This document shows positions 17,401-25,758 of a stretch of 64,000 nucleotides of DNA, one piece after another. Position 1 is the first letter of the stretch. Each line of letters begins with the position of its first letter. Both the position numbers and the translations under genes were made by a program. The stretch comes from Propionibacteriaceae bacterium. Its GTDB lineage: Bacteria > Actinomycetota > Actinomycetes > Propionibacteriales > Propionibacteriaceae. Location of the stretch: assembly GCA_009780915.1 (NCBI GenBank), contig WQZD01000003.1, forward strand, positions 62,001 through 126,000. Direction: 5' to 3'. The notes under the pieces are model-generated. The model searched no databases. It was not told the DNA's origin and saw only the letters and a program-made list of their open reading frames with translations.

Positions 17401-18868
17401 TCGGGCGCCCCGCAGCCATGCCTTGGTCAAGGTCCCCTTCACCAAGGAGATGAAGGCCACCCACACGATCATCGCCCCGCAGATGGCGCCCATCCATTTC
17501 CGGCTGGTCATCCCCATCATCCAATCTGCCGGGTACGCGGTGAAGTTCTTGGAGCACGCCTCGTCCGAGGACGTGGAGACCGGCCTGCGCACCGTCAACA
17601 ACGATGCCTGCTATCCGGCCATCATGGTGATCGGGCAGTTGGTCAAGGCGCTGCAGGAGCCGGACGTCGATCCGGACAACGCCTCCGTCCTCATCACGCA
17701 GACGGGCGGGATGTGCCGGGCGACGAACTACACAGGCCTGCTGCGCAAGGCCCTTCGCGACGCCGGATACCCCCAGGTCCCCGTCATCGCCATCTCGACG
17801 TCCAGTATCGAGTCCAATCCGGGCTTCAGCCTCACGCTGCCCTTGGCGCACAAGGCCATGAGGGCTCTGACCATCGGAGACCTGCTCCAGGACCTGCTCC
17901 TGAGGGTTCGTCCGTACGAGGCCGAGCCGGGGTCGGCCACGACCCTGTACCATCGGTGGGACCAGATAGCCCAGGAGTGGCTGCGGAACGGACGCACCCC
18001 CCACTACGGGAAGAAGCTCACGTATAAGACACTGATCCACGCCATGGTCGACGAGTTCGACCGCCTCCCGCTGACGGACGAGCCGCGACGGCCGAGGGTC
18101 GGCATCGTGGGAGAGATCCTGGTGAAATTCCATCCCGACGCGAACAACAACGTCATCGATGTCATCGAGTCGGAAGGGTGCGAGGCGTCCCTTCCGGGGT
18201 TGATGGAGTTCATGGTCACCGGGTTGTACACCACCGAATGGAACTGGGAGAACCTGGGGATCGGTGGGAAATGGCATCGGGCCAAGGCCCTGTTCCGCCG
18301 ATGGATGGAGAACTACCGCGCCCCGGTGCGAGCCGCCCTGGCCACGGCCAACGCCCGTCATCCCGAACCGAAGTTCACGATTCCCGGAAGCATGGCCGAG
18401 ATGGCGGAGCGGGCCCAACAGGTGACCAGCCTGGGCAACCAGGCCGGAGAGGGGTGGCTGCTGACGGCGGAAGTGCTGGAGCTGATCCACTCCGGAGTGC
18501 CCAACGTGATCTGCGTCCAGCCCTTCGCATGCCTGCCCAACCACGTGGTGGGCAAGGGGATGTTCAAAGAGATCCGCCGACAGCACCCCGGCGCCAACTT
18601 GGTGACCATCGACTATGATCCGGGAGCTTCGGAAGTGAACCAGTTGAACCGGATCAAGTTGACCTTGACCACGGCCCACATGGCGCACCAGGGACGCGTC
18701 CCGGCGGACGCCACGAGTATTCCTGACCCCACGTCGATGGAGCGTGTCAGGGACGACGAGCGTGTCTCGCACGCCGAGTTCGATTCAGACGCCGACCTCG
18801 GCTCGGACGACGCGCTCCGTGTGGCTCCGGCGTCCGTCTACGTGTCGGTGGGCAACCGGGTGGGATGA
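14444..18868 (+). CDS. Fused 2-hydroxyacyl-CoA dehydratase activator (ASKHA-ASKHA-DUF2229)
   Basis: This 1474-residue protein belongs to the BcrAD/BadFG/HgdC activator family, whose members use ATP and a [4Fe-4S] cluster to push electrons into radical dehydratases. Two ASKHA domains occur in tandem: residues 1-265 (LGLDVGSTTLKAV) and 316-575 (LGIDAGSTTIKAV). Each has the cluster cysteines of HgdC: Cys124 and Cys163 in the first, Cys442/Cys446 and Cys481 in the second. A Cys-rich patch at 603-629 could bind another metal centre. From about 675 the chain resembles DUF2229/CoA-activase regions. AGGAGG at 14431-14436 sets the GTG start seven bases later. No dehydratase partner is encoded nearby. 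The real substrate is unknown. Confidence 0.87.
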   Translation: MGGTYALGLDVGSTTLKAVLVDQGTIIHQEYRRHNADVQAELIKLVDELAQAYPGRDVAVAMTGSGGLGIAQALDVEFVQEVIAGTYAVQRHYPDADVAIELGGEDAKITYLKPQPEQRMNGTCAGGTGAFIDQMATLLRTDASGLNSLAEGHLHLYPIASRCGVFAKSDLQPLINEGARHEDLAASIFAAVATQTISGLAQGRPVTGTVIFLGGPLHFLPELRRAFERALEKQATGFIVPGAAQIFVALGAAEKASTTVMTLEDLAERLVQRRHLVPASGRMAALFPTPEDRAAFLERHGKAVIPRKDLAQARGACYLGIDAGSTTIKAVLIDADENILWSHYAGNQGDPVAAAIDIATNVRHALPGPAIIAQSCVTGYGEGLIKAALHIDCGVVETIAHFRAADKIAPGVTSVIDIGGQDMKYLRIHDSVIDSIAVNEACSSGCGSFLQTFAESLGLTTTQFTEAACEAQAPVDLGSRCTVFMNSSVKQAQKEGATVADIAAGLSYAVIRNALYKVVKLREPGQLGDTVVVQGGTFLNDAVLRAFERLTGCEVVRPDIAGLMGAYGAALTAKASATPGLPGQMLSIPALRTIHMETETAQCQLCQNHCQCTISTFGNGERHTSGNKCERGADPTKEKSPLPNLFDYTYKRLFGYRRLTAKEAERGDIGIPRALNMYENYPFWFTLLSHLKFRVIVSGRSSHEMFELGMSSIASENVCYPAKLVHGHVESLLDRGVTTIFYPSVSYEQQLISQSDKNYNCPVVASYPQVIQNNLERMREPGVRLINPYINLANPAKLVERVQQIFADWSVTEEEARQAVDAAYAEDAAFRADIRAEGARARAYCAENGVRGIVLAGRPYHVDPEVHHGIPELVTSLGMAVFTEDSVIEEESSLERPLRVRDQWAYHSRLYEAAAVVTREPTMELVQLNSFGCGLDAITSEQVAEILEAKNRVYTLLKIDEVSSLGAARIRLRSLAAAADQRRVAHRAPRSHALVKVPFTKEMKATHTIIAPQMAPIHFRLVIPIIQSAGYAVKFLEHASSEDVETGLRTVNNDACYPAIMVIGQLVKALQEPDVDPDNASVLITQTGGMCRATNYTGLLRKALRDAGYPQVPVIAISTSSIESNPGFSLTLPLAHKAMRALTIGDLLQDLLLRVRPYEAEPGSATTLYHRWDQIAQEWLRNGRTPHYGKKLTYKTLIHAMVDEFDRLPLTDEPRRPRVGIVGEILVKFHPDANNNVIDVIESEGCEASLPGLMEFMVTGLYTTEWNWENLGIGGKWHRAKALFRRWMENYRAPVRAALATANARHPEPKFTIPGSMAEMAERAQQVTSLGNQAGEGWLLTAEVLELIHSGVPNVICVQPFACLPNHVVGKGMFKEIRRQHPGANLVTIDYDPGASEVNQLNRIKLTLTTAHMAHQGRVPADATSIPDPTSMERVRDDERVSHAEFDSDADLGSDDALRVAPASVYVSVGNRVG

Positions 18869-18869
18869 C

Positions 18870-19124
18870 TCAGCGGCGCAAGCCCTTGAGCAGGGGGCAC
18901 GCCTCCACGTGGGTGTCGTCCACGGACTCCAGCAAGATCGCCAAGGCCTCAGCGGGCGTGACGGTCCCCGCCGGGGTCACCACGCGCTCTGCCGCCTCCT
19001 TGGCGGCACGCACGACGAATGTCGAACGTGACTCACCCAGGCGGTCGGCTGCTTGGGTGATGAGGTTGTCCGTGTCAGGGTCGAGCCGCGTCTCGAAGCG
19101 ACGGGTACGCAATTGTTGTGCCAT
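18870..19124 (-). CDS. DUF1778-like ribbon-helix-helix protein, orphan antitoxin type
   Basis: The 84-residue protein has the DUF1778 layout: a short N-terminal strand (RTRRFETRLDPDTDNLI), then a helix pair QAADRLGESRSTFVVRAAKEAAERV. Such proteins bind DNA through the strand and often neutralise a GNAT acetyltransferase toxin through the C-terminus. No toxin gene is adjacent: trpS lies on one side and the activator gene converges on the other side with one base between. It may be a stand-alone repressor or a relic of a toxin-antitoxin pair. The ATG at 19124 is six bases after TACGAT, and the longer frame upstream lacks support. Confidence 0.72.
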   Translation of the reverse strand: MAQQLRTRRFETRLDPDTDNLITQAADRLGESRSTFVVRAAKEAAERVVTPAGTVTPAEALAILLESVDDTHVEACPLLKGLRR

Positions 19125-19130
19125 GCCTCG

Positions 19131-19150
19131 ATCGTACGGCACCTGTACGG
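19131..19150 (-). promoter_or_regulatory. Promoter and likely self-operator of the DUF1778 gene
   Basis: On the minus strand TACGAT (19136-19131) sits six bases before the ATG. On the plus strand GTACGG occurs twice with an 11-base period (19134-19139 and 19145-19150); CGTAC and GTACG also form an inverted repeat at 19133-19149. Repeats one helical turn apart over the -10 suit autorepression by a ribbon-helix-helix protein. Confidence 0.45.
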
Positions 19151-19180
19151 ATTTGTCCCCCGCGACACGTGGGGACGAGG

Positions 19181-20272
19181 TCAGTACGCCATCTTCATGG
19201 CGGTGCGGACCTCGGCGAGGGTCGCTTCCGCGATCTCGTTGGCATGGGCGTTGCCGCGCTGGAGGACCGAGGCCACGTACCCGGGATCGGCGACGAGTTC
19301 GCCACGCCGTGTCCGGTGCTCGGCCAGCGTCTCGTTGAGGGCCTCGGTGACCACCTTCTTCAGGGCGCCCGCTCCCCCGTCGCCGATCTCCTCGGCGATC
19401 TGGGCCGGGTCCTGGCCCAAGCACAACCCCGCGATGGCGAGCAGGTTGGACACCTCGGGACGGTTGACCGGGTCGTACGTGATGTGGCGGTCGGAGTCGG
19501 TGACGGCTTTCTTCAAGGCCTTGGCGGTCTCGTCGGCGGTCATCTTCAACTCGATGACGTTGCCTTTGGACTTGGACATCTTGGTGCCGTCCGTGCCCAG
19601 GATCATGGCGGCTTCGCTGAGGAGAGCGTCAGCCGGCGGGAACACGGGACGGTCGGCTTCAGCGCGTCCGTATCGCTCGTCGAATCGCCGAGCCACCACC
19701 CGGCACATCTCGATGTGAGGGATCTGGTCTTTGCCGACCGGGACGAGGTTCGCCTTGCAGAAGAGGATGTCGGCCGCCTGGTGGACGGGGTAGGTCAGCA
19801 GCAGGCCCGACATGGGACGTCCTTCGGTGTCCTCCAACTCGGCCTTGACCGTGGGGTTGCGCCGAAGCTCCGCATCGGTGACGAGCGACAAAAAGGGAAG
19901 CATGAGCTGGTTCAGAGCCGGGATCGCCGAATGGGTGAAGATGACGGTCTTCTCCGGGTCGATGCCTGCGGCCAGGTAGTCGGTGACGAGGGAGTACACG
20001 CGGTCTTTGATCGGCCCCACGCCATCACGGTCGGTGATCACCTGGTAGTCGGCCACCACGAGCACCGTGTCGACGCCGAGGTTCTGCAACCGCACCCGAT
20101 TGCTCAGTGAGCCGAAGTAATGCCCGATGTGCAGGTCGCCTGTGGGACGGTCGCCGGTCAGCACGCGGAAGGCCGATGGATTCTTGGCCAGTTCGGCGTT
20201 GATCTGATGGCTCCGGGCGACGGTACGCTCCAGCGATGCGGACTGGTCGCCGGTGGTGGGGGTGTCAGTCAT
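19181..20272 (-). CDS. trpS: Tryptophanyl-tRNA synthetase
   Basis: TrpRS charges tRNA-Trp and is a class I synthetase. The ATP-binding motif is HIGH-like at residues 48-51 (DLHIGHYFG) and KMSKS lies at 231-235. The 363-residue length is normal. The N-terminal signature LTGDRPTGDLHIGHYFGSL differs from the E. coli-like GxxPSGxLTIGNY pattern and belongs to a divergent TrpRS subgroup. Its ATG overlaps the stop of the PHP gene by four bases (ATGA), so the two are probably translated together. A 56-base gap separates it from the DUF1778 gene. Confidence 0.95.
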   Translation of the reverse strand: MTDTPTTGDQSASLERTVARSHQINAELAKNPSAFRVLTGDRPTGDLHIGHYFGSLSNRVRLQNLGVDTVLVVADYQVITDRDGVGPIKDRVYSLVTDYLAAGIDPEKTVIFTHSAIPALNQLMLPFLSLVTDAELRRNPTVKAELEDTEGRPMSGLLLTYPVHQAADILFCKANLVPVGKDQIPHIEMCRVVARRFDERYGRAEADRPVFPPADALLSEAAMILGTDGTKMSKSKGNVIELKMTADETAKALKKAVTDSDRHITYDPVNRPEVSNLLAIAGLCLGQDPAQIAEEIGDGGAGALKKVVTEALNETLAEHRTRRGELVADPGYVASVLQRGNAHANEIAEATLAEVRTAMKMAY

Positions 20273-21129
20273 AGGTGACCGCCTCTTTCTCGTATCTCGG
20301 CCGTGATGGTCTCATAGGCCTCGCGCGGGGTGTGGCAGGCCCCGAGGGGGTTCCTGGTCTTCCCTCGACCGTGGTAGTCGCTCGACCCTGTGGCCACCAA
20401 TCCTAGATCATCCGCCACACGGTGCAGCAACCCCCTGTCCGAGATGGAATGGTCCACGTGGTCGGCCTCGATCCCGACCAGCCCGTGGTCGGCCGCCAGA
20501 TCCGCGATGGCGTCCACGGTCATCCATGCGGCGCCTCCTCTGGCCCAGGGGTGGGCGACGACGGCGACCCCATGGGCAGCGTTCACCGCGTCCACCGCCT
20601 CGGCCACGGTCGGGGTGTAGCGGGAGACGTACGCCGGCCCATCGTCGTACAGGTACCTCGCGAACGCCTCGTCCCGGCTCGCGACGTAGCCGCGATGGAC
20701 CATGGCGTCGGCCACGTGTGGACGCCCGGTGGTGGAACTGGTCGCGCACCACGCCTCGACCTCCTCCAGGGTCAGGGGCATCCCGAGTTCGGCGAGCAGT
20801 TCCAGCATCCGTGGCACCCTCGTCACTCTCGCCTCGCGCACCCTCGCCAGCAGATCAGCGAGGGGCTGGTCCTCGTGCGAGCATCCATAGGCCAAGAGAT
20901 GGACGGGACGGCGGATATTGTCGACTAACAAATGAGTCGACATCTCCATGCCGTTGAGCACCTCGACCCCCTCCCGGCGTCCGCAGTCCTGAGCCAGATC
21001 GACTCCGTCCATGGTGTCGTGATCGGTGAGGGCGAGAACCTCCACGCCAGCCGCATGGGCGGCTCGGATCACCTCTGGCACACTGTCCGTGCCGTCCGAG
21101 ACCGTCGAATGTGTGTGCAGATCGATCAT
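20269..21129 (-). CDS. PHP-domain phosphatase (3',5'-nucleoside bisphosphate phosphatase-like)
   Basis: The 286-residue protein has the PHP metal-site motifs in order: MIDLHTHSTVSDGT at the N-terminus, LTDHDTMDG, a VVAHPWARG histidine block and GSSDYHG near the end. This matches the YciV/RNase AM family, which removes phosphate from 3',5'-bisphosphonucleotides and can trim RNA 5' ends. The substrate here is not proven. I chose ATG 21129 because AGGGGGG lies a few bases upstream; the frame starts five codons earlier. It is followed by trpS with an ATGA overlap and diverges from deoD. Confidence 0.85.
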   Translation of the reverse strand: MIDLHTHSTVSDGTDSVPEVIRAAHAAGVEVLALTDHDTMDGVDLAQDCGRREGVEVLNGMEMSTHLLVDNIRRPVHLLAYGCSHEDQPLADLLARVREARVTRVPRMLELLAELGMPLTLEEVEAWCATSSTTGRPHVADAMVHRGYVASRDEAFARYLYDDGPAYVSRYTPTVAEAVDAVNAAHGVAVVAHPWARGGAAWMTVDAIADLAADHGLVGIEADHVDHSISDRGLLHRVADDLGLVATGSSDYHGRGKTRNPLGACHTPREAYETITAEIRERGGHL

Positions 21130-21198
21130 CGACCCCCCTTTCATCGAGGCTCACTGGCACCCTCCACCCTACCCTGACGTGTCCGGTAGGCTGGATGC

Positions 21199-21219
21199 CA
21201 CACGAGCTCACCCCGTGTG
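21199..21219 (+). promoter_or_regulatory. Inverted repeat upstream of deoD
   Basis: CACACG and CGTGTG are separated by nine bases and end 23 bases before the deoD ATG, in the divergent gap with the PHP gene. The place suits an operator for nucleoside control, but no cognate regulator is identified. TAGGCT at 21187-21192 could be a -10. Confidence 0.35.
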
Positions 21220-21242
21220 AACCTTCGACCTCAGGAGACGCC

Positions 21243-21968
21243 ATGGCCACCCCCCACATCGACGCAGAACTCGGCGACTTCGCTCCCGCCGTCCTCATGC
21301 CTGGAGACCCCAAGAGGGCCGAGCGCATGGCTGAGCTCATCCTCGACTCGGCTCGGATGGTCACGGATGTGCGCGGAATGATGGGATTCACAGGTGTGTA
21401 CGCGGGCGAGGGTCCCCACCATGGGAAGCCTCTGTCGATCATGGGCTCCGGCATGGGGATGCCGTCGATCGCGATCTACGCCACGGAGTTGTTCCGTTTC
21501 TTCGGCGTGGAACGCATCGTGCGCGTCGGGACGGCCGGAGGCATCTCCCCCGCCGTGTCGGTCGGAGACGTCGTGATCGCGTCGGGGGCGCACACCACCT
21601 CCTCGATGAACGAGCTACGCATCCCGGGAACCCACTTCTCCGCCGTGGCCGACCTGGCGATGGCGTCGGCGGCTCTGCACGCCGCAGCGGGGGCCGCGGA
21701 TGTGTTCGCAGGGCCGATCATCTCCGCCGACCATTTCTACTTCGCCGTCCCCGGACAACTGGACGCGATGGTCGCCCATGGCGTCCTGGCCGTGGAGATG
21801 GAGGCGGCGAGCCTGTACGGGGTGGCCGCCGAGCACGGCACGGGCGCCTTGGCGGTGCTCACCGTCTCCGACCACCTCACCAAGCAGGGCGCCGATATGA
21901 CCTCTGCCGAGCGTGAGACCCGCTTCCAGGGCGCCCTCTCCCTCGCGGTCGCCGCGGCGTTCGCCTGA
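21243..21968 (+). CDS. deoD: Purine nucleoside phosphorylase, DeoD type
   Basis: DeoD splits purine (deoxy)nucleosides with phosphate into base and (deoxy)ribose-1-phosphate. The 241 residues carry the hexameric-family motifs: MPGDPKRAE near the N-terminus, GSGMGMPS, IVRVGTAGGIS, AVEMEAASLY and the catalytic SDH. AGGAG lies six bases before ATG 21243, and the protein begins ATPHIDAELGDFAPAVLMPGD as expected. It is convergent with the phosphomutase gene but on the opposite strand from the rest of the nucleoside operon, so it has its own promoter. Confidence 0.95.
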   Translation: MATPHIDAELGDFAPAVLMPGDPKRAERMAELILDSARMVTDVRGMMGFTGVYAGEGPHHGKPLSIMGSGMGMPSIAIYATELFRFFGVERIVRVGTAGGISPAVSVGDVVIASGAHTTSSMNELRIPGTHFSAVADLAMASAALHAAAGAADVFAGPIISADHFYFAVPGQLDAMVAHGVLAVEMEAASLYGVAAEHGTGALAVLTVSDHLTKQGADMTSAERETRFQGALSLAVAAAFA

Positions 21969-21986
21969 GCCCCACCCGTCAGGAGA

Positions 21987-23678
21987 TCAGGAGAACACGA
22001 CGGCGTCGAGGTCGCTCGCGATCTGGTCCAGGCGTCGCCTGGCCGCCGCACGTGAGGCGGTGAGAGAGTCATAACTCGCGTCGGGCGACACGGGCTCGAT
22101 CACTTCCAGGTAACATTTCACCTTGGGTTCTGTCCCGGACGGACGGATGATGACTCGGTCGTCCCTCGCGGTCGTCACGACGATTCCGTCCGTGGGGGGA
22201 AGACTCCCCCATCCGAGCGACAGGTCGACTGTGTCGGTGACCGCGCTGCCCGCCAGAGACTCGATCGACGAGGTCCTCAGTCGGGTCATGATGGCCGCGA
22301 TCCGGGTCTGATCCGTCACACGTACGGACACCTGAGAGCTGAGGTACAGGCCGTGACGGCGAGCCAGATCGTCCAGCCGGTCGCAGATCGACAGTCCCTC
22401 GGCCTTCAACCGCGACACCAGTCGGGCCACCGCCACGGCGGTCGACAATCCGTCCTTGTCCCGTACCAGGTCGGGACGCACGCAGTATCCGATGGCCTCC
22501 TCATAGGCGAAGCCGAGGTTCTCGACCCTGCCCATCCACTTGAAACCCGTCAGCGTGCGCACATAGCCACGTCCGTGGTGTGCGGCGATCACCGCCAACT
22601 GGCGGGAGGAGACCACCGAATTGACGAAGACGCCCGACCCGGTGGGTCCCAAGTCCTCGGCGAGGACCGCGCCCAACTCGTCCCCGTGCAGCATCCGCCA
22701 CCCGGTGCGAGGGTCGGGGACGGCCACGGCGCACCGGTCCGCGTCCGGGTCGTTGGCGATGACCACGTCGGCGTCCGCCCGTACGGCCTCCTGGATCGCC
22801 AGGTCGATGGCGCCGGGCTCCTCAGGGTTGGGGAAAGCCACCGTGGGAAAATCGGGGTCCGGCGCCACTTGGGCCGCCACGGGCCAGACATCGGTGAACC
22901 CAGCTCGGGCCAAGGCCGCCATCGCAGGTCTGCCGCCCACGCCGTGCAGGGCCGTGTGGACGATCCGGATGGGCGCTCCCGCGCACTGTTCGGGGTCCGT
23001 CGAAGCGGAGATGGCGTCGAGGTAGGCCTCGACGAGGTCAGGGCTCACGTCCGTCCATCCCTGGTCACGGCGGATCTGGTTCGCCGGTCCGGCGGCGGCG
23101 ATGAGCTCCTGGATGCCCGTGTCATGGGGAGGGACGATCTGCACGCCCCGCTGCTCGTCGGGGACCATCCGTCCCCCCACGTACACCTTGTACCCGTTGT
23201 CGGCCGCAGGATTGTGCGACGCGGTCACCATGACGCCCGCGTCGGCGCCGAGACGTCGCACGGCGTAGGCCAACACCGGGGTGGGAACCGGGTCGGGCAA
23301 GAGCACGGCATCGCCCCCGTGCGCGGTGACGACGCCAGCCGTGTCGAGGGCGAATCGGCGCGACTGGTGACGGGCGTCGTTTCCGATCACCACCACGGGG
23401 CGATCCACCCGGGAGGACAGATAGTCGACGAGCCCCTTCGCCGCCTGGATGACCACAGCACGGTTCATCCTGTTCGGACCCGCGCCCATGGCGCCCCGAA
23501 GCCCGGCCGTGCCGAACTCCAGCCGAGAGGAGAACCGGTCGGCCAACTCCGCGTACGCCTCGGGATCCGTGTCGGCCCGTGCGAGCAGGTCACGCATCTC
23601 GCTCTGGGACTCGGCGTCCACGTCGTCACGGATCCATGCCTGCGCCTGCTGGGCGAGGGTCGTGGTGGGAGGCGTCAT
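21987..23678 (-). CDS. Phosphohexomutase-family enzyme, probable phosphopentomutase or phosphoglucomutase
   Basis: The 563-residue protein is an alpha-D-phosphohexomutase. The phosphoserine loop TASHNP has Ser154, the Mg site is NDPDADR, the sugar loop holds EEAIGY, and the phosphate-binding RPSGTEPKVK is near the C-terminus. Length and motifs match the PgcA/PMM2-like actinobacterial group. Its place as the last gene after deoC, two bases apart, suggests it converts (deoxy)ribose-1-phosphate to the 5-phosphate, a phosphopentomutase step otherwise missing here. Glucose or mannose phosphates remain possible substrates. Confidence 0.85.
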   Translation of the reverse strand: MTPPTTTLAQQAQAWIRDDVDAESQSEMRDLLARADTDPEAYAELADRFSSRLEFGTAGLRGAMGAGPNRMNRAVVIQAAKGLVDYLSSRVDRPVVVIGNDARHQSRRFALDTAGVVTAHGGDAVLLPDPVPTPVLAYAVRRLGADAGVMVTASHNPAADNGYKVYVGGRMVPDEQRGVQIVPPHDTGIQELIAAAGPANQIRRDQGWTDVSPDLVEAYLDAISASTDPEQCAGAPIRIVHTALHGVGGRPAMAALARAGFTDVWPVAAQVAPDPDFPTVAFPNPEEPGAIDLAIQEAVRADADVVIANDPDADRCAVAVPDPRTGWRMLHGDELGAVLAEDLGPTGSGVFVNSVVSSRQLAVIAAHHGRGYVRTLTGFKWMGRVENLGFAYEEAIGYCVRPDLVRDKDGLSTAVAVARLVSRLKAEGLSICDRLDDLARRHGLYLSSQVSVRVTDQTRIAAIMTRLRTSSIESLAGSAVTDTVDLSLGWGSLPPTDGIVVTTARDDRVIIRPSGTEPKVKCYLEVIEPVSPDASYDSLTASRAAARRRLDQIASDLDAVVFS

Positions 23679-23680
23679 CC

Positions 23681-24334
23681 TCAGCCCTCGTCGAGTTCGG
23701 CCAGGATGGCCGCGCTGCCCGACAGGCCCAGACGGTTGGCCCCGGCCTCGATCATCGCCAGAGCTGTGTCGAGGGAGCGGATCCCCCCACTGGCCTTCAC
23801 GCCCATCGTGTCCCCCACGGTGTCACGCATCAAGCGGACCGCGTGCACACTGGCGCCGCCGGCCGGGTGGAAGCCGGTCGAGGTCTTCACGAAGTCGGCG
23901 TTCGCGTCCATCGCGGCCCGGCACGCCAGAACGATCTCCTCGTCGCTCAAGAGTGCCGACTCGATGATCACCTTGAGGACCACCGGGGAGGGGACGGCGT
24001 CGCGGACGGCCAGGATGTCGAGACCGACTCCCGCCCAGTCCTGCGCTTTGGCGAGCCCGAGGTTGATGACCATGTCGACCTCGTCGGCGCCATCGCGCAC
24101 GGCTTGCGCCGCTTCGGCGGCCTTCATCGCCGAGGTGTGCGCCCCAGACGGGAATCCACACACGACGGCCACCTTCAGTCCACGGGGGTCGAGCGGGAGC
24201 AGCGACGGGCTCACGCACACCGAGTAGACGCCCAACTGTGCGCCTTGCTCGACCAGGGACGCGACGTCGCTCGCCGTCGCCTCGGGCTTGAGCAGGGTGT
24301 GGTCGATCATCGAAGCCAGTTCCATGCGTCTCAT
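23681..24334 (-). CDS. deoC: Deoxyribose-phosphate aldolase
   Basis: DeoC cleaves 2-deoxyribose-5-phosphate to acetaldehyde and glyceraldehyde-3-phosphate. The 217 residues hold the Schiff-base lysine Lys150 in FVKTSTGF and the proton-relay lysine Lys180 in GVKASGGIR. The N-terminal MIDHTLLKP is typical. GAAGGAG lies eight bases before ATG 24334. It sits 56 bases after deoA and two bases before the phosphomutase, inside the nucleoside operon. Confidence 0.96.
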   Translation of the reverse strand: MRRMELASMIDHTLLKPEATASDVASLVEQGAQLGVYSVCVSPSLLPLDPRGLKVAVVCGFPSGAHTSAMKAAEAAQAVRDGADEVDMVINLGLAKAQDWAGVGLDILAVRDAVPSPVVLKVIIESALLSDEEIVLACRAAMDANADFVKTSTGFHPAGGASVHAVRLMRDTVGDTMGVKASGGIRSLDTALAMIEAGANRLGLSGSAAILAELDEG

Positions 24335-24390
24335 CGAAAATTCTCCTTCGTCGGGCCGTTCGGCACGTATCTATCCAGCGTAGCGGTTGA

Positions 24391-25758
24391 TCACGAGGCG
24401 GCCACACGATCGAGCACGACCGGGGTCCGCTCGATCGGCGACGCCCCGAATGTCCAGGCCCCCGTCAACGACTCACGAGCCCTGCTGAAGGTGTCGGGAG
24501 TGTCGGTGTGCAGGGTCGCCAGGGGCTGGCCCGTCGCCACCCAGTCTCCTGGTTTCGCGTGGAGTTCCACTCCCGCTCCAGCCTGCACGGTGTCGGTACG
24601 CACAGCGCGTCCCGCCCCGAGCCGCCAGGCCGCCTGGCCGACGCTGAGGGCGTCCACGCCCGTGACGTACCCGTCACACTCGCTGATCACCTGGTCGGTG
24701 TGGCGAGCCGTGGGCAAAGGGGCGTCCGCATCGCCGCCTTGAGCGGTGATGGTCGCGCGCCACGTGTCCATGGCTCGGCCGTCGTGGAGGGCTTCCACCA
24801 GGTCGGCCTCCCGCAGGAGCCCGGCTCGGCGCTGCGCCTCCGCGCTGTGAGGCGACACCCCAGCCGCGGGGATTCCGCGCTCGAGGACCACCTCGGCGGC
24901 GCAGTCCAGCATCTGGCGCGCCAGGGCCACGGTGAGGTCCACGACGTCGGCGGGTCCTCCTCCGGCGAGCACCTCCAGAGACTCGCGCACCTCAAGGGCG
25001 TTTCCGGCCGTGAGGCCCAAGGGTGTGGACATGTCGGTGACGAGAGCCACGGTGCGCACTCCGTGGTCCTCACCGATCTCGACCATGGTCCGCGCCAACT
25101 CCTGCGCGAGGTCGAGCCGTGTCATGAAGGCCCCGGAGCCGCACTTGACGTCCAAGACCAAAGCAGAGGTGCCTTCGGCGATCTTCTTGCTCATGATCGA
25201 CGAGGCGATCAGGGGGATCGAGGCCACGGTGCCGGTGACGTCGCGCAGGGCGTACAGCTTGCGATCCGCGGGCGCCAGCCCGGACCCCGCCTGGCAGACC
25301 ACGGCGCCCACCGACCTCAACTGCGCCATCATCTCGTCGGTGGTGAGCGCCGCTCTCCACCCCGGGATGGCCTCCAATTTGTCGAGGGTCCCTCCCGTGT
25401 GGCCCAGGCCTCGTCCGGAGAGCTGGGGAACGGCCACGCCGAAACTCGCCACCAACGCCGACAAAGGCAGGGTGATCTTGTCGCCGACCCCTCCTGTGGA
25501 GTGCTTGTCCACCGTGGGCCGGGGCAGGTCGGCGAAGTCCAGGCGTTCGCCCGAGGCGATCATGGCGTCGGTCCACCTGTTCAGCTCCGACCTGGTCAGA
25601 CCGCGGAGGAAGATCGCCATCAGCAAGGCGGACATCTGTTCCTCGGCGACGGCCCCGCGTGTGTAGGCGTCGATCACCCAGTCGATCTGATCCTCCGTCA
25701 GGGTGTGCCCGTCACGCTTCGCCATGATGACGTCGACGGCGTCGAAGAGTTCAGACAT
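24391..25758 (-). CDS. deoA: Thymidine (pyrimidine-nucleoside) phosphorylase
   Basis: The enzyme splits thymidine or uridine with phosphate. The 455 residues contain the family signature SGRGLGHTGGTLDKLE at 114-129 and the phosphate-binding KHSTGGVGDK at 85-94. A C-terminal biotinyl-like alpha/beta domain is present. Start ATG 25758 overlaps the end of cdd by eight bases, which points to coupled translation. DeoA versus Pdp substrate range cannot be told by eye. Confidence 0.95.
   Translation of the reverse strand: MSELFDAVDVIMAKRDGHTLTEDQIDWVIDAYTRGAVAEEQMSALLMAIFLRGLTRSELNRWTDAMIASGERLDFADLPRPTVDKHSTGGVGDKITLPLSALVASFGVAVPQLSGRGLGHTGGTLDKLEAIPGWRAALTTDEMMAQLRSVGAVVCQAGSGLAPADRKLYALRDVTGTVASIPLIASSIMSKKIAEGTSALVLDVKCGSGAFMTRLDLAQELARTMVEIGEDHGVRTVALVTDMSTPLGLTAGNALEVRESLEVLAGGGPADVVDLTVALARQMLDCAAEVVLERGIPAAGVSPHSAEAQRRAGLLREADLVEALHDGRAMDTWRATITAQGGDADAPLPTARHTDQVISECDGYVTGVDALSVGQAAWRLGAGRAVRTDTVQAGAGVELHAKPGDWVATGQPLATLHTDTPDTFSRARESLTGAWTFGASPIERTPVVLDRVAAS

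Noticed and set aside
16700..18772. Open frame of 690 codons antisense to the activator gene
   Set aside because: No motif, and the plus-strand gene has clear conserved domains through the same region.
22353..24227. Open frame of 624 codons antisense to the phosphomutase and deoC genes
   Set aside because: It crosses two certain genes and has shadow composition.
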